Assembly (NCBI GenBank): GCA_963643225.1
Contig: CAVIIX010000010.1
Span: 1 to 64,000 of the forward strand
Source of the DNA: UBA1258 sp963643225
GTDB taxonomy: Bacteria > Bacillota > Clostridia > Lachnospirales > Lachnospiraceae
Direction of reading: 5' to 3'
DNA: 64,000 nucleotides
In this document: piece by piece, positions 9,306 through 18,392 of the stretch
How the letters are laid out: each line of letters begins with the position of its first letter
How positions within the stretch are numbered: position 1 is the first letter of the stretch
Made by a program: the position numbers and the translations under genes
The notes under the pieces: generated by a model
Told to the model about the DNA's origin: nothing
Databases searched by the model: none
What the model saw: the letters and a program-made list of their open reading frames with translations, nothing else

Positions 9306-10865
9306 ATGACAAAGGCGACTAATCCTATACTTTCAGGGTTTTATCCGGACCCTTCAATAGTGGCAGTTAATGATGATTTTTATTTGGTAAATTCTTCTTT
9401 TGCATATTTTCCAGGACTTCCCATTATGCACAGTAAGGACTTGGCACATTGGGAACAAATAGGAAATGCAATGAATAGAGTCTCTCAATTACCCCTACAT
9501 GATTCTGAAATTTCAAGAGGCTTATTTGCCCCTACAATCCGCTATAATGACGGTGTTTTTTATATTATCTGTACAAACGTATCACATGGCGGTAATTTTG
9601 TAATTACTGCAACAGAGCCTGAGGGTCCATGGTCTGAGCCTCATTATATAGAAGGTGCAGATGGCATAGATCCAAGCTTATTCTTTGATGAAGACGGAAA
9701 ATGCTATTATACAGGCACTCATCCAAATCCCAAGGGCTGCAGATATGATGGTGACTGGTTTATTTATATTCAGGAATTTGATTATAAGAATTTTAAATTA
9801 ATCGGTGAGGCGGTTAATGTATGGAACGGTGCTTTAAGAGGTGTACACTGGCCTGAAGGCCCTCATTTATACAAGCTTAACGATTATTATTATATTATTC
9901 ATGCAGAAGGGGGCACGGGTCCTGAGCATGCTATTTCGGTAGCAAGAAGCAAATCGGTATTTGGCCCATATGAAGGCTGCATGCGTAATCCTGTATTTAC
10001 CCACAGACATTTAGGGAAGCGTTATCCAATTCAATACGTAGGCCACGGTGATTTATTTAAAACCGTTGAGGGCGACTATTATATGGTGATGCTTGCGGTA
10101 CGTCCAACAAGAGGCTTTACCACAATGGGAAGAGAGACCTTTCTTGCAAGAGTCATTTTTGAAGATGGATGGCCTTTAATAAACCCGGGTCTAGGGGTAT
10201 TAAGCGATGAACTTAACATAAGGCTTTCTGAATGGAAGCCTTCAGATACTGCATCAATTCCAAACGTAAACAGGTATTACGATTTTAGAAAGATGACTGA
10301 ATTAGGCCCTGAATTTTTGCAGCTTCGTAACCCTGATGAGGATGCAGTAAAGCTTGATTCAGAAGGCTTATTACTTAAATGTTCAACTGATAATTTAACG
10401 GAAACCACTCATCCTGCTTATTTATCCATACGTCAGGATACGGTTTCTTTTGAAGCCAGATGTGAACTTTATACTGACAATTTATACATGGGTACAAGAG
10501 CCGGAATGTGCCTTTATCAAAATTCAAAATATCAGCTAAGAATAGAATTAAGCGAATGTAAATGCAGTGTTGTAACGGTTAAAAACGGTATTGAAGAAGC
10601 AATTGCAGAATTAAATGTTTTTGATAGTCCTGCAACCTTATTATTAAAGGTAAACGGTATTTTTGCATCTGTTTACAATTTTACCGGTAAAGGTATGGAG
10701 CCTGTATGCAGGGATATTGATATATCTTTTCTTTCTACGGAAGTGGCAGGCGGGTTTGTAGGGTGCACTGTTGGTCTCTTTGCTTTTGACGGAGAGGACA
10801 GAGAAATTTTTCAATATGCCAAATTTAAATCCTTTACCTATGAAAGAATAGTTACTAAAATATAA
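9306..10865 (+). CDS. Glycoside hydrolase family 43 (beta-xylosidase/alpha-L-arabinofuranosidase type)
   Basis: A 519-residue enzyme expected to trim xylose or arabinose from xylan-derived oligosaccharides. The five-bladed propeller domain contains the family's three acidic residues: catalytic base Asp15 in YPDPS, the pKa-modulating Asp122 in GIDPS and general acid Glu184 in WPEGP. A C-terminal beta-sandwich (about residues 320-519) is typical of two-domain GH43 enzymes. No signal peptide is present, so it should act in the cytoplasm on imported oligosaccharides. AGGAG at 9296-9300 overlaps the previous stop and fixes the ATG at 9306, so it is cotranscribed with the export cassette although the link in function is not obvious. 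Exact substrate is uncertain. Confidence 0.88.
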   Translation: MTKATNPILSGFYPDPSIVAVNDDFYLVNSSFAYFPGLPIMHSKDLAHWEQIGNAMNRVSQLPLHDSEISRGLFAPTIRYNDGVFYIICTNVSHGGNFVITATEPEGPWSEPHYIEGADGIDPSLFFDEDGKCYYTGTHPNPKGCRYDGDWFIYIQEFDYKNFKLIGEAVNVWNGALRGVHWPEGPHLYKLNDYYYIIHAEGGTGPEHAISVARSKSVFGPYEGCMRNPVFTHRHLGKRYPIQYVGHGDLFKTVEGDYYMVMLAVRPTRGFTTMGRETFLARVIFEDGWPLINPGLGVLSDELNIRLSEWKPSDTASIPNVNRYYDFRKMTELGPEFLQLRNPDEDAVKLDSEGLLLKCSTDNLTETTHPAYLSIRQDTVSFEARCELYTDNLYMGTRAGMCLYQNSKYQLRIELSECKCSVVTVKNGIEEAIAELNVFDSPATLLLKVNGIFASVYNFTGKGMEPVCRDIDISFLSTEVAGGFVGCTVGLFAFDGEDREIFQYAKFKSFTYERIVTKI

Positions 10866-10905
10866 TTAAAGAATAAACTGAAAGCCTTTAATATGGAGAA
10901 TAAGA

Positions 10906-11859
10906 ATGTTACCTGTAAGATTTCATTTACCCGGGGTGAGATATAATTATCCACTTAATATGATGTGGCTTAGCCTGCTTAAGCAATATCCTGAATATTT
11001 CAGAGAGAATATTGAGATAGGCTCTTTCTTTGGAAGCTTTCCGTTTTCCTTGTGGAACGGCGGAAGATTTATTAATCACGACCAGTGTGATGCTTCCTTT
11101 GTTAAAAATGTTATAAAGGCCTATAATGATGCCGGTGTGCCAATCAGATACACCTTTAATTCAACGGAAATTCATGAGCCTGATTTAGAGGATCCTTTTT
11201 GTAACTTCTGCATGGAGGCTGCTCATAACGGGATGAACGAGGTTATGATTGCAAGCCCTTTGCTGGAAAAATATTTAAGAGAAAAATATCCAAATTACGC
11301 CTACAATAGCTCTACCTGTAAAGAAATCAAGGATATTGAGACTTTGAATAAAGAAATAGACAAGCCCTATAAATATGTAGTGCTTGATTATAATCTTAAC
11401 AATAACTGGGATTTAATTAATGAAATAAAGAAGCCGGAAAAGGTAGAGGTGCTTGTTAATACATTGTGTGAGCCCGGTTGCAGGAGACGTGGCGACCACT
11501 ATAAAAACATTGCCAAAAACAATCATATCGAAATGATGAATCGCAAGCTTCCGGATGATAAGAAGATTCCTATTGAGCCCTGGTATTGTAAATATGGTGA
11601 TTACAACTGCGTACACACCATTCAGGATTATCCTACATATATTTCACCTGAGGATATTTATGAAAAATATATTCCTGCAGGCATTAACAATTTTAAGATT
11701 GAAGGAAGAACCGCCAATATCTTTTCTTTGGTTGAAACCTACACACACTTTATGATTAAACCACAGCATCAGGGATATGTGCGTATTATTGTATTAAATA
11801 ACCTTGCAAATCAGAAGGTTATAACCGTTAATAAGCCACGTCCGGGTGTATGGCCCTAG
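10906..11859 (+). CDS. U32-peptidase-like protein, predicted Fe-S ligand cysteines (paralogue A)
   Basis: A 317-residue cytosolic protein with weak but recognisable likeness to the U32 'peptidase' group. It has a late FKIEGR motif (about residues 263-268) and a Cys-rich centre followed by Arg and His-Tyr. Four cysteines (Cys188, Cys192, Cys228, Cys235) have counterparts in the next gene, arranged C-x3-C then C-x6-C. In the U32 relatives UbiU and UbiV four such cysteines bind a [4Fe-4S] cluster, so a cluster is inferred here. No protease motif is evident. It starts at ATG 10906 after GGAG and is followed immediately by its paralogue. The actual reaction is unknown, and I could not place it in a named subfamily. 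Confidence 0.6.
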   Translation: MLPVRFHLPGVRYNYPLNMMWLSLLKQYPEYFRENIEIGSFFGSFPFSLWNGGRFINHDQCDASFVKNVIKAYNDAGVPIRYTFNSTEIHEPDLEDPFCNFCMEAAHNGMNEVMIASPLLEKYLREKYPNYAYNSSTCKEIKDIETLNKEIDKPYKYVVLDYNLNNNWDLINEIKKPEKVEVLVNTLCEPGCRRRGDHYKNIAKNNHIEMMNRKLPDDKKIPIEPWYCKYGDYNCVHTIQDYPTYISPEDIYEKYIPAGINNFKIEGRTANIFSLVETYTHFMIKPQHQGYVRIIVLNNLANQKVITVNKPRPGVWP

Positions 11860-11870
11860 GAGTTAACTCT

Positions 11871-12764
11871 ATGGATAGAGAAGTGTACTGGCATCTGCCG
11901 GGATTCTGTGTAAATTTTTATTTAAATCAGATTATTATTAATTTGCTTAAGGAAAACCCTGATAAATTCAGAGAGGGCTATAAAATAGGCTCTGTTTACG
12001 GCACCTTTCCGGGAGCCATCTGGAATGGTGGAAGAGCAGTGCTTGGTTCAATGTCTAAGGATAACATGAAGGCTATTATTGATACCTATGAGCGCATGAA
12101 TGTGCCTGTCCGTTTTACCTGGACCAATTCCTTAATTGAAGAAAAGCATTGTTACGATACTTATTGTAATCTCATTATGGAGCTTGCAAATACAGGTCAT
12201 AATCATGTGCTTTGTAATTCTGAAGCTTTAGAAAAATATTTACGTAAAGAATATCCTGATTTTAAATATATTTCATCTACCACGAAGCGTTTAACAAACG
12301 CTACTGATTTTAAGGCTGAGCTTTTAAAAGATTATTTCATGGTGGTGCTTGATTATGATTTGAATCATGATAATGAAGTCCTTTTGGCTGTTAAAGATAA
12401 GGCAGACAGAGTCGAAATTTTAGTCGATGAAATTTGTTTTCCAAACTGCCAAAAGCGAAAGGCACACTATGCGGCAGAATCAAAGCAGCAGCTTGAATTT
12501 GACAAAGGGAAGCCCTTTGACTGCCCTAATATAAAGACACGTCCTAGCTTTAAGGAATGTATGAAGAGACCTTCCTTTATTAATAATGAAGAGCTTGAAA
12601 AATATATAGAAATGGGCTTTAAAAATTTCAAGCTTGTGGGAAGAGGACTTCCTGAGGATTTGGTTATAGATTCTTATATTTATTTTCTTATTAAGGAAAA
12701 ATACAGGGATGAAATAAGAGAAAAGCTTATTAAAACCTTAAATAAATTAAAATATAACAAATGA
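11871..12764 (+). CDS. U32-peptidase-like protein, predicted Fe-S ligand cysteines (paralogue B)
   Basis: A 297-residue paralogue of the preceding protein. Both begin with a short leader and His-Leu-Pro-Gly, share a Gly-Ser-x-x-Gly-x-Phe-Pro ... Trp-Asn-Gly-Gly-Arg segment near residue 45, a central VLDY stretch and a late Asn-Phe-Lys motif (FKLVGR here, FKIEGR in A). Cysteines 189, 193, 218 and 230 occupy the equivalent places, spaced C-x3-C and C-x11-C. The ATG at 11871 is chosen over an upstream in-frame ATG at 11850 because AGGAG at 11858-11862 fits it and because it aligns with the paralogue's N-terminus. A and B may form a heterodimer, as UbiU and UbiV do. Function unknown. Confidence 0.6.
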   Translation: MDREVYWHLPGFCVNFYLNQIIINLLKENPDKFREGYKIGSVYGTFPGAIWNGGRAVLGSMSKDNMKAIIDTYERMNVPVRFTWTNSLIEEKHCYDTYCNLIMELANTGHNHVLCNSEALEKYLRKEYPDFKYISSTTKRLTNATDFKAELLKDYFMVVLDYDLNHDNEVLLAVKDKADRVEILVDEICFPNCQKRKAHYAAESKQQLEFDKGKPFDCPNIKTRPSFKECMKRPSFINNEELEKYIEMGFKNFKLVGRGLPEDLVIDSYIYFLIKEKYRDEIREKLIKTLNKLKYNK

Positions 12765-12769
12765 ATTTT

Positions 12770-12823
12770 TACAATACNNNNNNNNNNTTACAATACAGGG
12801 AGTTGCAGCTAAATTTCCTATAA
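12770..12823. repeat. Possible repeat copy R6, interrupted by a 10-N assembly gap (12778-12787)
   Basis: The nine bases TTACAATAC stand on both sides of the N run, so the two contigs probably overlap and the gap may have negative true length. The segment after the gap (TTACAATA, GGGA, then AATTTCC) resembles 38600-38631 in the khpA-rimM spacer. A repeat here would explain why assembly broke. Confidence 0.45.
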
Positions 12824-12862
12824 GGTAAAAAAGCGGTGATTAATTTCACCGCTTTTTTTACC
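12824..12862. terminator. Bidirectional-type terminator after the U32-like pair
   Basis: GGTAAAAAAGCGGTGA (12824-12839) pairs with TCACCGC plus a T run and TACC (12846-12862) around a six-base loop. The A-tract before and T-tract after the GC core make it usable from either side, but only the plus-strand genes need it here. It closes the long export/GH43/U32-like unit. Confidence 0.92.
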
Positions 12863-12872
12863 TTAATTTCTA

Positions 12873-12881
12873 TGATATATT
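12873..12881 (+). promoter_or_regulatory. Extended -10 promoter giving a leaderless transcript
   Basis: TGATATATT matches the extended -10 TGnTATAAT with one mismatch. Only six bases separate it from the ATG at 12888, so the expected transcription start coincides with the start codon. No Shine-Dalgarno sequence is present before that ATG. Confidence 0.5.
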
Positions 12882-12887
12882 TATTCT

Positions 12888-13232
12888 ATGAAAAAAAAGA
12901 AAAACAAGGTGGACTGTAAAAAAATTGAAAAGCTGATACCTCTGTATCTTGATAATAAGCTTTCGTCCTACGAAATGCTGGCACTTTTAAATCATGTGGA
13001 GGAGTGTAAGAACTGCAAGGAAGAGCTTACAATTCAGTATATGGTTAATGAAGGCATCAAAAGAGCAGAAGAACAGAATGACTATAACCTTTTAAACGGT
13101 CTTGATGAAAAAATACTGGCCTCAAGAAAGCAGATCAGGGCTCATGATTTTGTTTATTTTGCTTTTGTGCTGTGTATGCTGGCAATTGTCTGCATTATAA
13201 TTGCTGCGGTTTTATTTATTTTCTATTATTAA
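12888..13232 (+). CDS. Small zinc-finger (zf-HC2-like) single-pass membrane protein
   Basis: A 114-residue protein with Cys10, then His36-x3-Cys40-x2-Cys43, the pattern of the putative zinc finger of anti-sigma factors (zf-HC2), followed by a charged linker and one C-terminal membrane helix (about residues 88-112). Such proteins hold an ECF sigma factor at the membrane or are orphan relatives. No sigma factor gene is adjacent, and almost nothing lies beyond the membrane helix, so a classic sensor domain is missing. A leaderless start is likely because an extended -10 box lies six bases upstream and no ribosome site is visible. Confidence 0.6.
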   Translation: MKKKKNKVDCKKIEKLIPLYLDNKLSSYEMLALLNHVEECKNCKEELTIQYMVNEGIKRAEEQNDYNLLNGLDEKILASRKQIRAHDFVYFAFVLCMLAIVCIIIAAVLFIFYY

Positions 13233-13267
13233 TTTAAAATATAGTCTGAAAAAGGGGATTTTTTGAC

Positions 13268-15865
13268 TTGAAAATATTACTGGTGGATGGTAATTCGATA
13301 CTTAACAGAGGGTTTTACGGGCTTCCTCTGTTAACGGATAAAAACGGGGTTTACACAAACGCAGTCCTAGGCTTTTATAATATTTTATTTAAGGTAATGG
13401 AGGACGAAAAGCCCGATTTTCTGACTGTCGCTTTTGACGTACATGCTCCAACTTTCAGACACAAAATGTATAAAGAATATAAGGGCACGAGAAAACCTAT
13501 GCCCGAAGAATTAAAGATGCAGCTTCCAATCATACGGGAGGTGCTTTCTTCCATGAACATTAAGGTAGTGGAAATGGAAGGCTATGAAGCCGACGATCTT
13601 CTTGGGACACTTGCTAAAAAAAGTGAAGCTTTAGGATATGAAGTGACACTACTGTCAGGGGACAGGGATTTATTACAGATTGCTTCAGGCAAAATAAAAA
13701 TAATGATTCCCAAAACCTCTGGAGGTAAGACAGAGACCCTTTCTTATTATGAAGAGGATGTAATAAGAGAATATAATGTTACTCCCTTAGAATTCATTGA
13801 GGTTAAGGCCTTACAGGGAGATGCAAGCGACAATATTCCAGGTGTTCCAAAGGTAGGCCCTAAAACTGCACAGGATTTAATTTCAACTTATCACAGCCTT
13901 GAAAATTTATATGAACATATAGAAGAAATTACAAAGAAGGCTCTTCATGCTAATTTATGTGACAATAAGGAGGCTGCTTTCTTTTCCCGTACTTTATCAA
14001 GAATAGAAATTAATGCTCCTGTTGAGCCTGATTTTGAAGGCTCCAGGGTAGGTGGCTTTTTAAATGATAAATCCATGGAGGTTTTACTAAAATATTCTTT
14101 AAAGAGCATTATCAATAAGCTTGATGCAAAGGCTGGTGACGGGGATAAGGACAAAATTTTAAAAGCCTCTAAAAATGATAAATTTGATTATAGTGTAATA
14201 GAAGATTTCGATGAAACAAATGAATTAATTAAAAGGCTTTCAAGGACAAAGGAATTCGGCATTGCAGCTTTGGCCTCTGGCGTAGCTGTTTCTTTTGAAA
14301 AAAACACTTATTTTATCAGGTTTTACGGCTTTATAAACAAGGAATACCTTGTTTCAGAATTTAGTAAGCTTGTTCAAAGTGACAAGCGTGTCATGACAAT
14401 CTCCATTAAAGACGTATACGATTATCTGGGAGAATATAAAGAAGGCTTTGAGGATGCTGAAATCTTAGCCTATTTAATAGACCCCACAAAGGGCGATTAT
14501 CCCTTGGAATATTTATGCCAAAGGTATTTATCTGAATACATAAACGAAAAGGAATTAAAGGAAAATCCCGAACTTAAGGCTTCCTTAACGGCTTTTTATG
14601 CCCTTGAATTAACAAAGGAATTAACCAAAAAAGTAAAGAATTTAGAAGAATATTCTTTATATAAAGATATAGAAATGCCATTATCTTCTGTTCTGTTTTC
14701 AATGGAAAAGGAAGGGGTATTAACGGATGTAAATGCCCTTAAGGAATATAGCGTTAAATTAAAATCAAGAATATCTGAAATTGAACAAAATATTTATACG
14801 CTTGCAGGCCTTTACTTTAATATTAATTCACCAAAGCAGTTAGGAGAGGTTTTGTTTGAACGTCTTAAACTTCCCGGAGGCAAGAAAACAAAGACAGGGT
14901 ATTCAACAGCTGCTGATGTACTTGAAAAGCTGGCACCAAACTATCCGATTGTCAATGAAATTTTAGAATACAGAATGCTTTCTAAATTAAATTCCACATA
15001 TGCTGAAGGCTTACAGTCATCGGTTAAGGAGGATGGTCGTATTCATGCTCATTTTAATCAGACTATTACTGCCACCGGCAGACTTTCATCCACGGATCCA
15101 AATTTACAGAACATTCCTGTAAGAACTGAATTGGGACGTGAATTCAGAAAGGTATTTTATGCTAAAGAAGGCTTTGTGTTTGTGGATGCTGATTATTCAC
15201 AGATTGAATTAAGATTAATGGCAGCATTATCAAAAGATAATAAAATGATTAAGGCCTTTAAGGAAGGTAAGGATATTCATAGAAGCACAGCCTCTGAAGT
15301 GTTTAATATTCCCTTTGATGAGGTTACAAAAGAAGAAAGAAGCAGAGCAAAAGCCGTTAATTTTGGCATCATATACGGCATTTCTGCTTTTGGCTTAAGC
15401 AAGGATATAGGAATAGACGTTAAAGCTGCAAAGCAATACATTGATGATTATTTTAAGACCTATTCAGGTATTGACAGTTATCTAAAAGAAACTGTAGCTA
15501 AAGCAAAGGAGGACGGGTATACAAAAACCTTATTTGGAAGAATCCGTCCGATTCCGGAATTAAAGGCTTCTAATTTCATGCAACGTTCTTTTGGCGAAAG
15601 AGTTGCAATGAATGCTCCCTTACAGGGTACTGCGGCTGATATAATGAAAATAGCAATGATTAATATTTTCAAGCGTTTAAATAACGAAAAGCTTGAATCT
15701 AAAATGATTATTCAGGTGCATGATGAAGTGTTAATAGAAACAAAGGAATCTGAAAAGGATACGGTTATTAAAATCGTGACTGAAGAAATGAGCAGGGCGG
15801 CAAGTCTTCCGGTAGCACTTTTAGCTGAAACAGGAATAGGACACACCTGGTATGAAGCACATTAG
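13268..15865 (+). CDS. polA: DNA polymerase I
   Basis: An 865-residue repair and Okazaki-fragment polymerase. The N-terminal 5'-nuclease domain shows DGNS, EADD, SGDRDLLQ and GDASDNIPGV. The middle 3'-5' exonuclease-like domain lacks the usual acidic motifs and is probably inactive, as in other low-GC Gram-positives. The polymerase domain has DPNLQNIP, the catalytic DADYSQIELR, the O-helix RAKAVNFGIIYG and QVHDEV. The start is TTG at 13268, preceded by an AGGGG. An ATG-initiated shorter product is unlikely because the TTG encodes the conserved MKILLVDGNS start. The next gene, coaE, follows after 8 bases. Confidence 0.97.
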   Translation: MKILLVDGNSILNRGFYGLPLLTDKNGVYTNAVLGFYNILFKVMEDEKPDFLTVAFDVHAPTFRHKMYKEYKGTRKPMPEELKMQLPIIREVLSSMNIKVVEMEGYEADDLLGTLAKKSEALGYEVTLLSGDRDLLQIASGKIKIMIPKTSGGKTETLSYYEEDVIREYNVTPLEFIEVKALQGDASDNIPGVPKVGPKTAQDLISTYHSLENLYEHIEEITKKALHANLCDNKEAAFFSRTLSRIEINAPVEPDFEGSRVGGFLNDKSMEVLLKYSLKSIINKLDAKAGDGDKDKILKASKNDKFDYSVIEDFDETNELIKRLSRTKEFGIAALASGVAVSFEKNTYFIRFYGFINKEYLVSEFSKLVQSDKRVMTISIKDVYDYLGEYKEGFEDAEILAYLIDPTKGDYPLEYLCQRYLSEYINEKELKENPELKASLTAFYALELTKELTKKVKNLEEYSLYKDIEMPLSSVLFSMEKEGVLTDVNALKEYSVKLKSRISEIEQNIYTLAGLYFNINSPKQLGEVLFERLKLPGGKKTKTGYSTAADVLEKLAPNYPIVNEILEYRMLSKLNSTYAEGLQSSVKEDGRIHAHFNQTITATGRLSSTDPNLQNIPVRTELGREFRKVFYAKEGFVFVDADYSQIELRLMAALSKDNKMIKAFKEGKDIHRSTASEVFNIPFDEVTKEERSRAKAVNFGIIYGISAFGLSKDIGIDVKAAKQYIDDYFKTYSGIDSYLKETVAKAKEDGYTKTLFGRIRPIPELKASNFMQRSFGERVAMNAPLQGTAADIMKIAMINIFKRLNNEKLESKMIIQVHDEVLIETKESEKDTVIKIVTEEMSRAASLPVALLAETGIGHTWYEAH

Positions 15866-15873
15866 GAGTATTT

Positions 15874-16470
15874 ATGAAGGTAATAGGAATTACGGGAGGC
15901 GTAGGAGCCGGCAAATCTTTAATTATAAATTACATAAAGGATAATTTTTCTTCTGAAATTATTATGGCAGACGATTTGGCAAAGAGCCTTTGTAAAAGTG
16001 GAGAAGTCTGTTTTGAGCCTTTAATTAATCTTTTAGGTGAAGAAGCTTTATCAAAGGACAAGGAAATAGACAGAGGTAAAATGGCGTCTATGATCTTTAA
16101 CAATGATGAATTAAGATTTAAAGTAAACGCGATTATTCATCCTGCAGTTAAAGCCTATATAAAAAACAGAATTGAATTTTTAAAACGTGAAAATACAATA
16201 GATTTTCTTTTGTTAGAGGCAGCTTTATTAATTGAAGACGGATATAAGGAAATTGTTGATGAATTATGGTATATTTATTGCAGTGAGGATATAAGAAGAA
16301 AGAGATTAAAAGAATTAAGAGGGTACAGTGATGAAAAAATAGATTCAATTTTTTCATCTCAGTTAAGTGAGGAAGAATTCAGAAATAATACGGATTTTGA
16401 GATTGATAATTCGGGGTCAATTGAGGTAGCGTACAAAAAAATCAGTGAAAGGCTTAGAGAATTCTTATGA
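15874..16470 (+). CDS. coaE: Dephospho-CoA kinase
   Basis: A 198-residue kinase catalysing the last step of coenzyme A synthesis, phosphorylation of the 3'-hydroxyl of dephospho-CoA. The P-loop GGVGAGKS lies at residues 8-15, and an Asp-Asp-Leu follows the next helix (MADDLA) as expected. The length is normal for the family. AGGAG sits five bases before the ATG. The polA-coaE neighbourhood is common in Firmicutes, and the stop overlaps the next start by ATGA. Confidence 0.95.
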   Translation: MKVIGITGGVGAGKSLIINYIKDNFSSEIIMADDLAKSLCKSGEVCFEPLINLLGEEALSKDKEIDRGKMASMIFNNDELRFKVNAIIHPAVKAYIKNRIEFLKRENTIDFLLLEAALLIEDGYKEIVDELWYIYCSEDIRRKRLKELRGYSDEKIDSIFSSQLSEEEFRNNTDFEIDNSGSIEVAYKKISERLREFL

Positions 16471-18380
16471 ACGAAGGAAAACAGAAATACATTTTCGGTT
16501 TGGACATTGGTACAAGAAGCGTTGTGGGCACTGTCGGATATCTTGAAAACGACAGATTTTTGGTAGTATGCCAGCGCACAAAGGAGCATGAAACAAGGGC
16601 CATGCTTGACGGACAGATTCATGATATTCCGCGTGTGGCACTTACCATTAAGGAAATAAGAGAAGAGTGTGAGGCTGCCATTGGAGAGCCACTTACGCAG
16701 GTATGCATTGCGGCTGCAGGCAGAGTATTAAAAACCGTTACTACACGCATTGAAATGGTCTTTGAAGAGGAGAGAGAAACAAAGGCTGAGGATGTTTCAA
16801 ATTTATTGCTTTTGGGAATTGAAAAGGCCTATAAGGAATTTAATCAAAGCAACGATTCCGAGACTAAATTTTATTGTGTTGGATATTCTGTTGTTAAATA
16901 TTATTTAAACAGCCTTCCGATTCTTAATTTAATCGGACATAAGGCTAAGCACGTGTCGGCAGATATGATTGCAACCTTCCTGCCGGATGACGTTGTGGAC
17001 GGATTATATAAGGCTGTGGATTTAGCCGGCATGGAAGTGGCTAATTTAACACTTGAGCCTATTGCAGCTATGTCAGTTGCAATTCCGGAACGCTTCAGAA
17101 TGCTTAATTTGGCACTTGTAGATGTGGGCGCCGGCACAAGCGATATTTCAATTACGGATAACGGTTCCATAATTGGCTACGGCATGATTCCAATGGCAGG
17201 CGATGCCCTGACAGAAGAACTTTCAAGACATTTCCTTGCAGATTTTTACGAAGCTGAAAAATTAAAGCGTACTGCTACATCAGGCGCTGAAGTAACCTAT
17301 GAGGATATTATGGGTATCACACAGACTGTTACTGCAGAAGCCGTTGCTGATGCAATGGCAGGTAAGATTGATGAAATGACTACCTATGTTTCTGATGAAA
17401 TTAAGCGCCTTAACGGTGATAAATCCGTAAGTGCCGTATTTGTAGTAGGCGGCGGCGGTCTTGCTGTTGGCTTTACAAATGCTTTGGCAGATAAATTAGG
17501 CATTCAGAGAGAAAGAGTTGCCCTTAGAGGCAGTGATGTTCTTGGTAAAATCGATTTTAAGGAGGAAGATTTTTCGAAGTCTCCCTTAATGGTAACACCT
17601 ATCGGTATATGCCTAAACTTCTTTGAAAACAACAATAATTTTGTATATGTTTCCTTTAACGGCACACGTATGAAGCTTTACGATAATGGTCATGTACAGG
17701 TAGTGGATGTTGCCATGCAGGCAGGCTTCCCCAATGACGGTTTATTCCCTAAGCGAGGAAGAGCGTTATCCTTTATAGTTAATGGAAAATCAAAGATTGT
17801 AAGAGGCGAAGCCGGTGAATCTGCAGAGATTACCGTAAACGGCGAGCCTGCAGACATTACTACAAAAATTAATTCCAATGACAGAGTTGTCATAAAAGAA
17901 TCTACAGCAGGTAATCGTGCCAGGGTTAAAATTTCAGACCTTCAAGAATTTAAAGAAGGCTTAAAGCTTTTGGTTGACGGCAATTTAGTGGAGCTTACCC
18001 GTCCTGTATTTGTAAACGGAAAGTCTGCCACTCCAGGCTATGAAATTGCCGAAGGCGACCATGTTGAAATTTTAGATACCTGTACAAAGGAACAGCTTTA
18101 CGGTATCGGTTTGACGGATAAGCCTGAAACGGCTCCTTCAAAAGAAAAAGAACCTAAAGAAACAAATAAAGGTGAAACCATTACTGTTTTAGTAAATAAC
18201 GAACCGGTTACCTTATCAGGAAAGTATTATTACATTTACATCGATGTATTTGATTACATTGATTTTGATTTAAACGATCCACGTGGCGGTAGCATAATAA
18301 CTCTTCATAACGGAGAAAATGCAAAATATATGGATTCCCTTAAGGACGGAGACGTTCTTGAAATTTTTTGGAAGGACTAA
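16467..18380 (+). CDS. FtsA/PilM-like actin-fold ATPase with a long C-terminal extension
   Basis: A 637-residue protein. Residues 1-400 form an actin-type ATPase of the FtsA/PilM group: phosphate-1 motif GLDIGTRSV, adenosine/phosphate motif VDVGAGTSD and late VVGGGGLA. The remainder contains beta-rich repeats with Val-Asn-Gly and a Lys/Glu/Thr-rich linker near residue 550, followed by a last beta-rich domain. True FtsA is about 410-450 residues and ends in a membrane-binding helix, not seen here, so this is a relative rather than FtsA itself. Proteins of this form encoded after coaE are widespread in Lachnospiraceae, usually annotated as cell-division FtsA-domain proteins; their role is unproven. 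The start overlaps coaE. Confidence 0.8.
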   Translation: MNEGKQKYIFGLDIGTRSVVGTVGYLENDRFLVVCQRTKEHETRAMLDGQIHDIPRVALTIKEIREECEAAIGEPLTQVCIAAAGRVLKTVTTRIEMVFEEERETKAEDVSNLLLLGIEKAYKEFNQSNDSETKFYCVGYSVVKYYLNSLPILNLIGHKAKHVSADMIATFLPDDVVDGLYKAVDLAGMEVANLTLEPIAAMSVAIPERFRMLNLALVDVGAGTSDISITDNGSIIGYGMIPMAGDALTEELSRHFLADFYEAEKLKRTATSGAEVTYEDIMGITQTVTAEAVADAMAGKIDEMTTYVSDEIKRLNGDKSVSAVFVVGGGGLAVGFTNALADKLGIQRERVALRGSDVLGKIDFKEEDFSKSPLMVTPIGICLNFFENNNNFVYVSFNGTRMKLYDNGHVQVVDVAMQAGFPNDGLFPKRGRALSFIVNGKSKIVRGEAGESAEITVNGEPADITTKINSNDRVVIKESTAGNRARVKISDLQEFKEGLKLLVDGNLVELTRPVFVNGKSATPGYEIAEGDHVEILDTCTKEQLYGIGLTDKPETAPSKEKEPKETNKGETITVLVNNEPVTLSGKYYYIYIDVFDYIDFDLNDPRGGSIITLHNGENAKYMDSLKDGDVLEIFWKD

Positions 18381-18392
18381 GGATTTTAAAAT

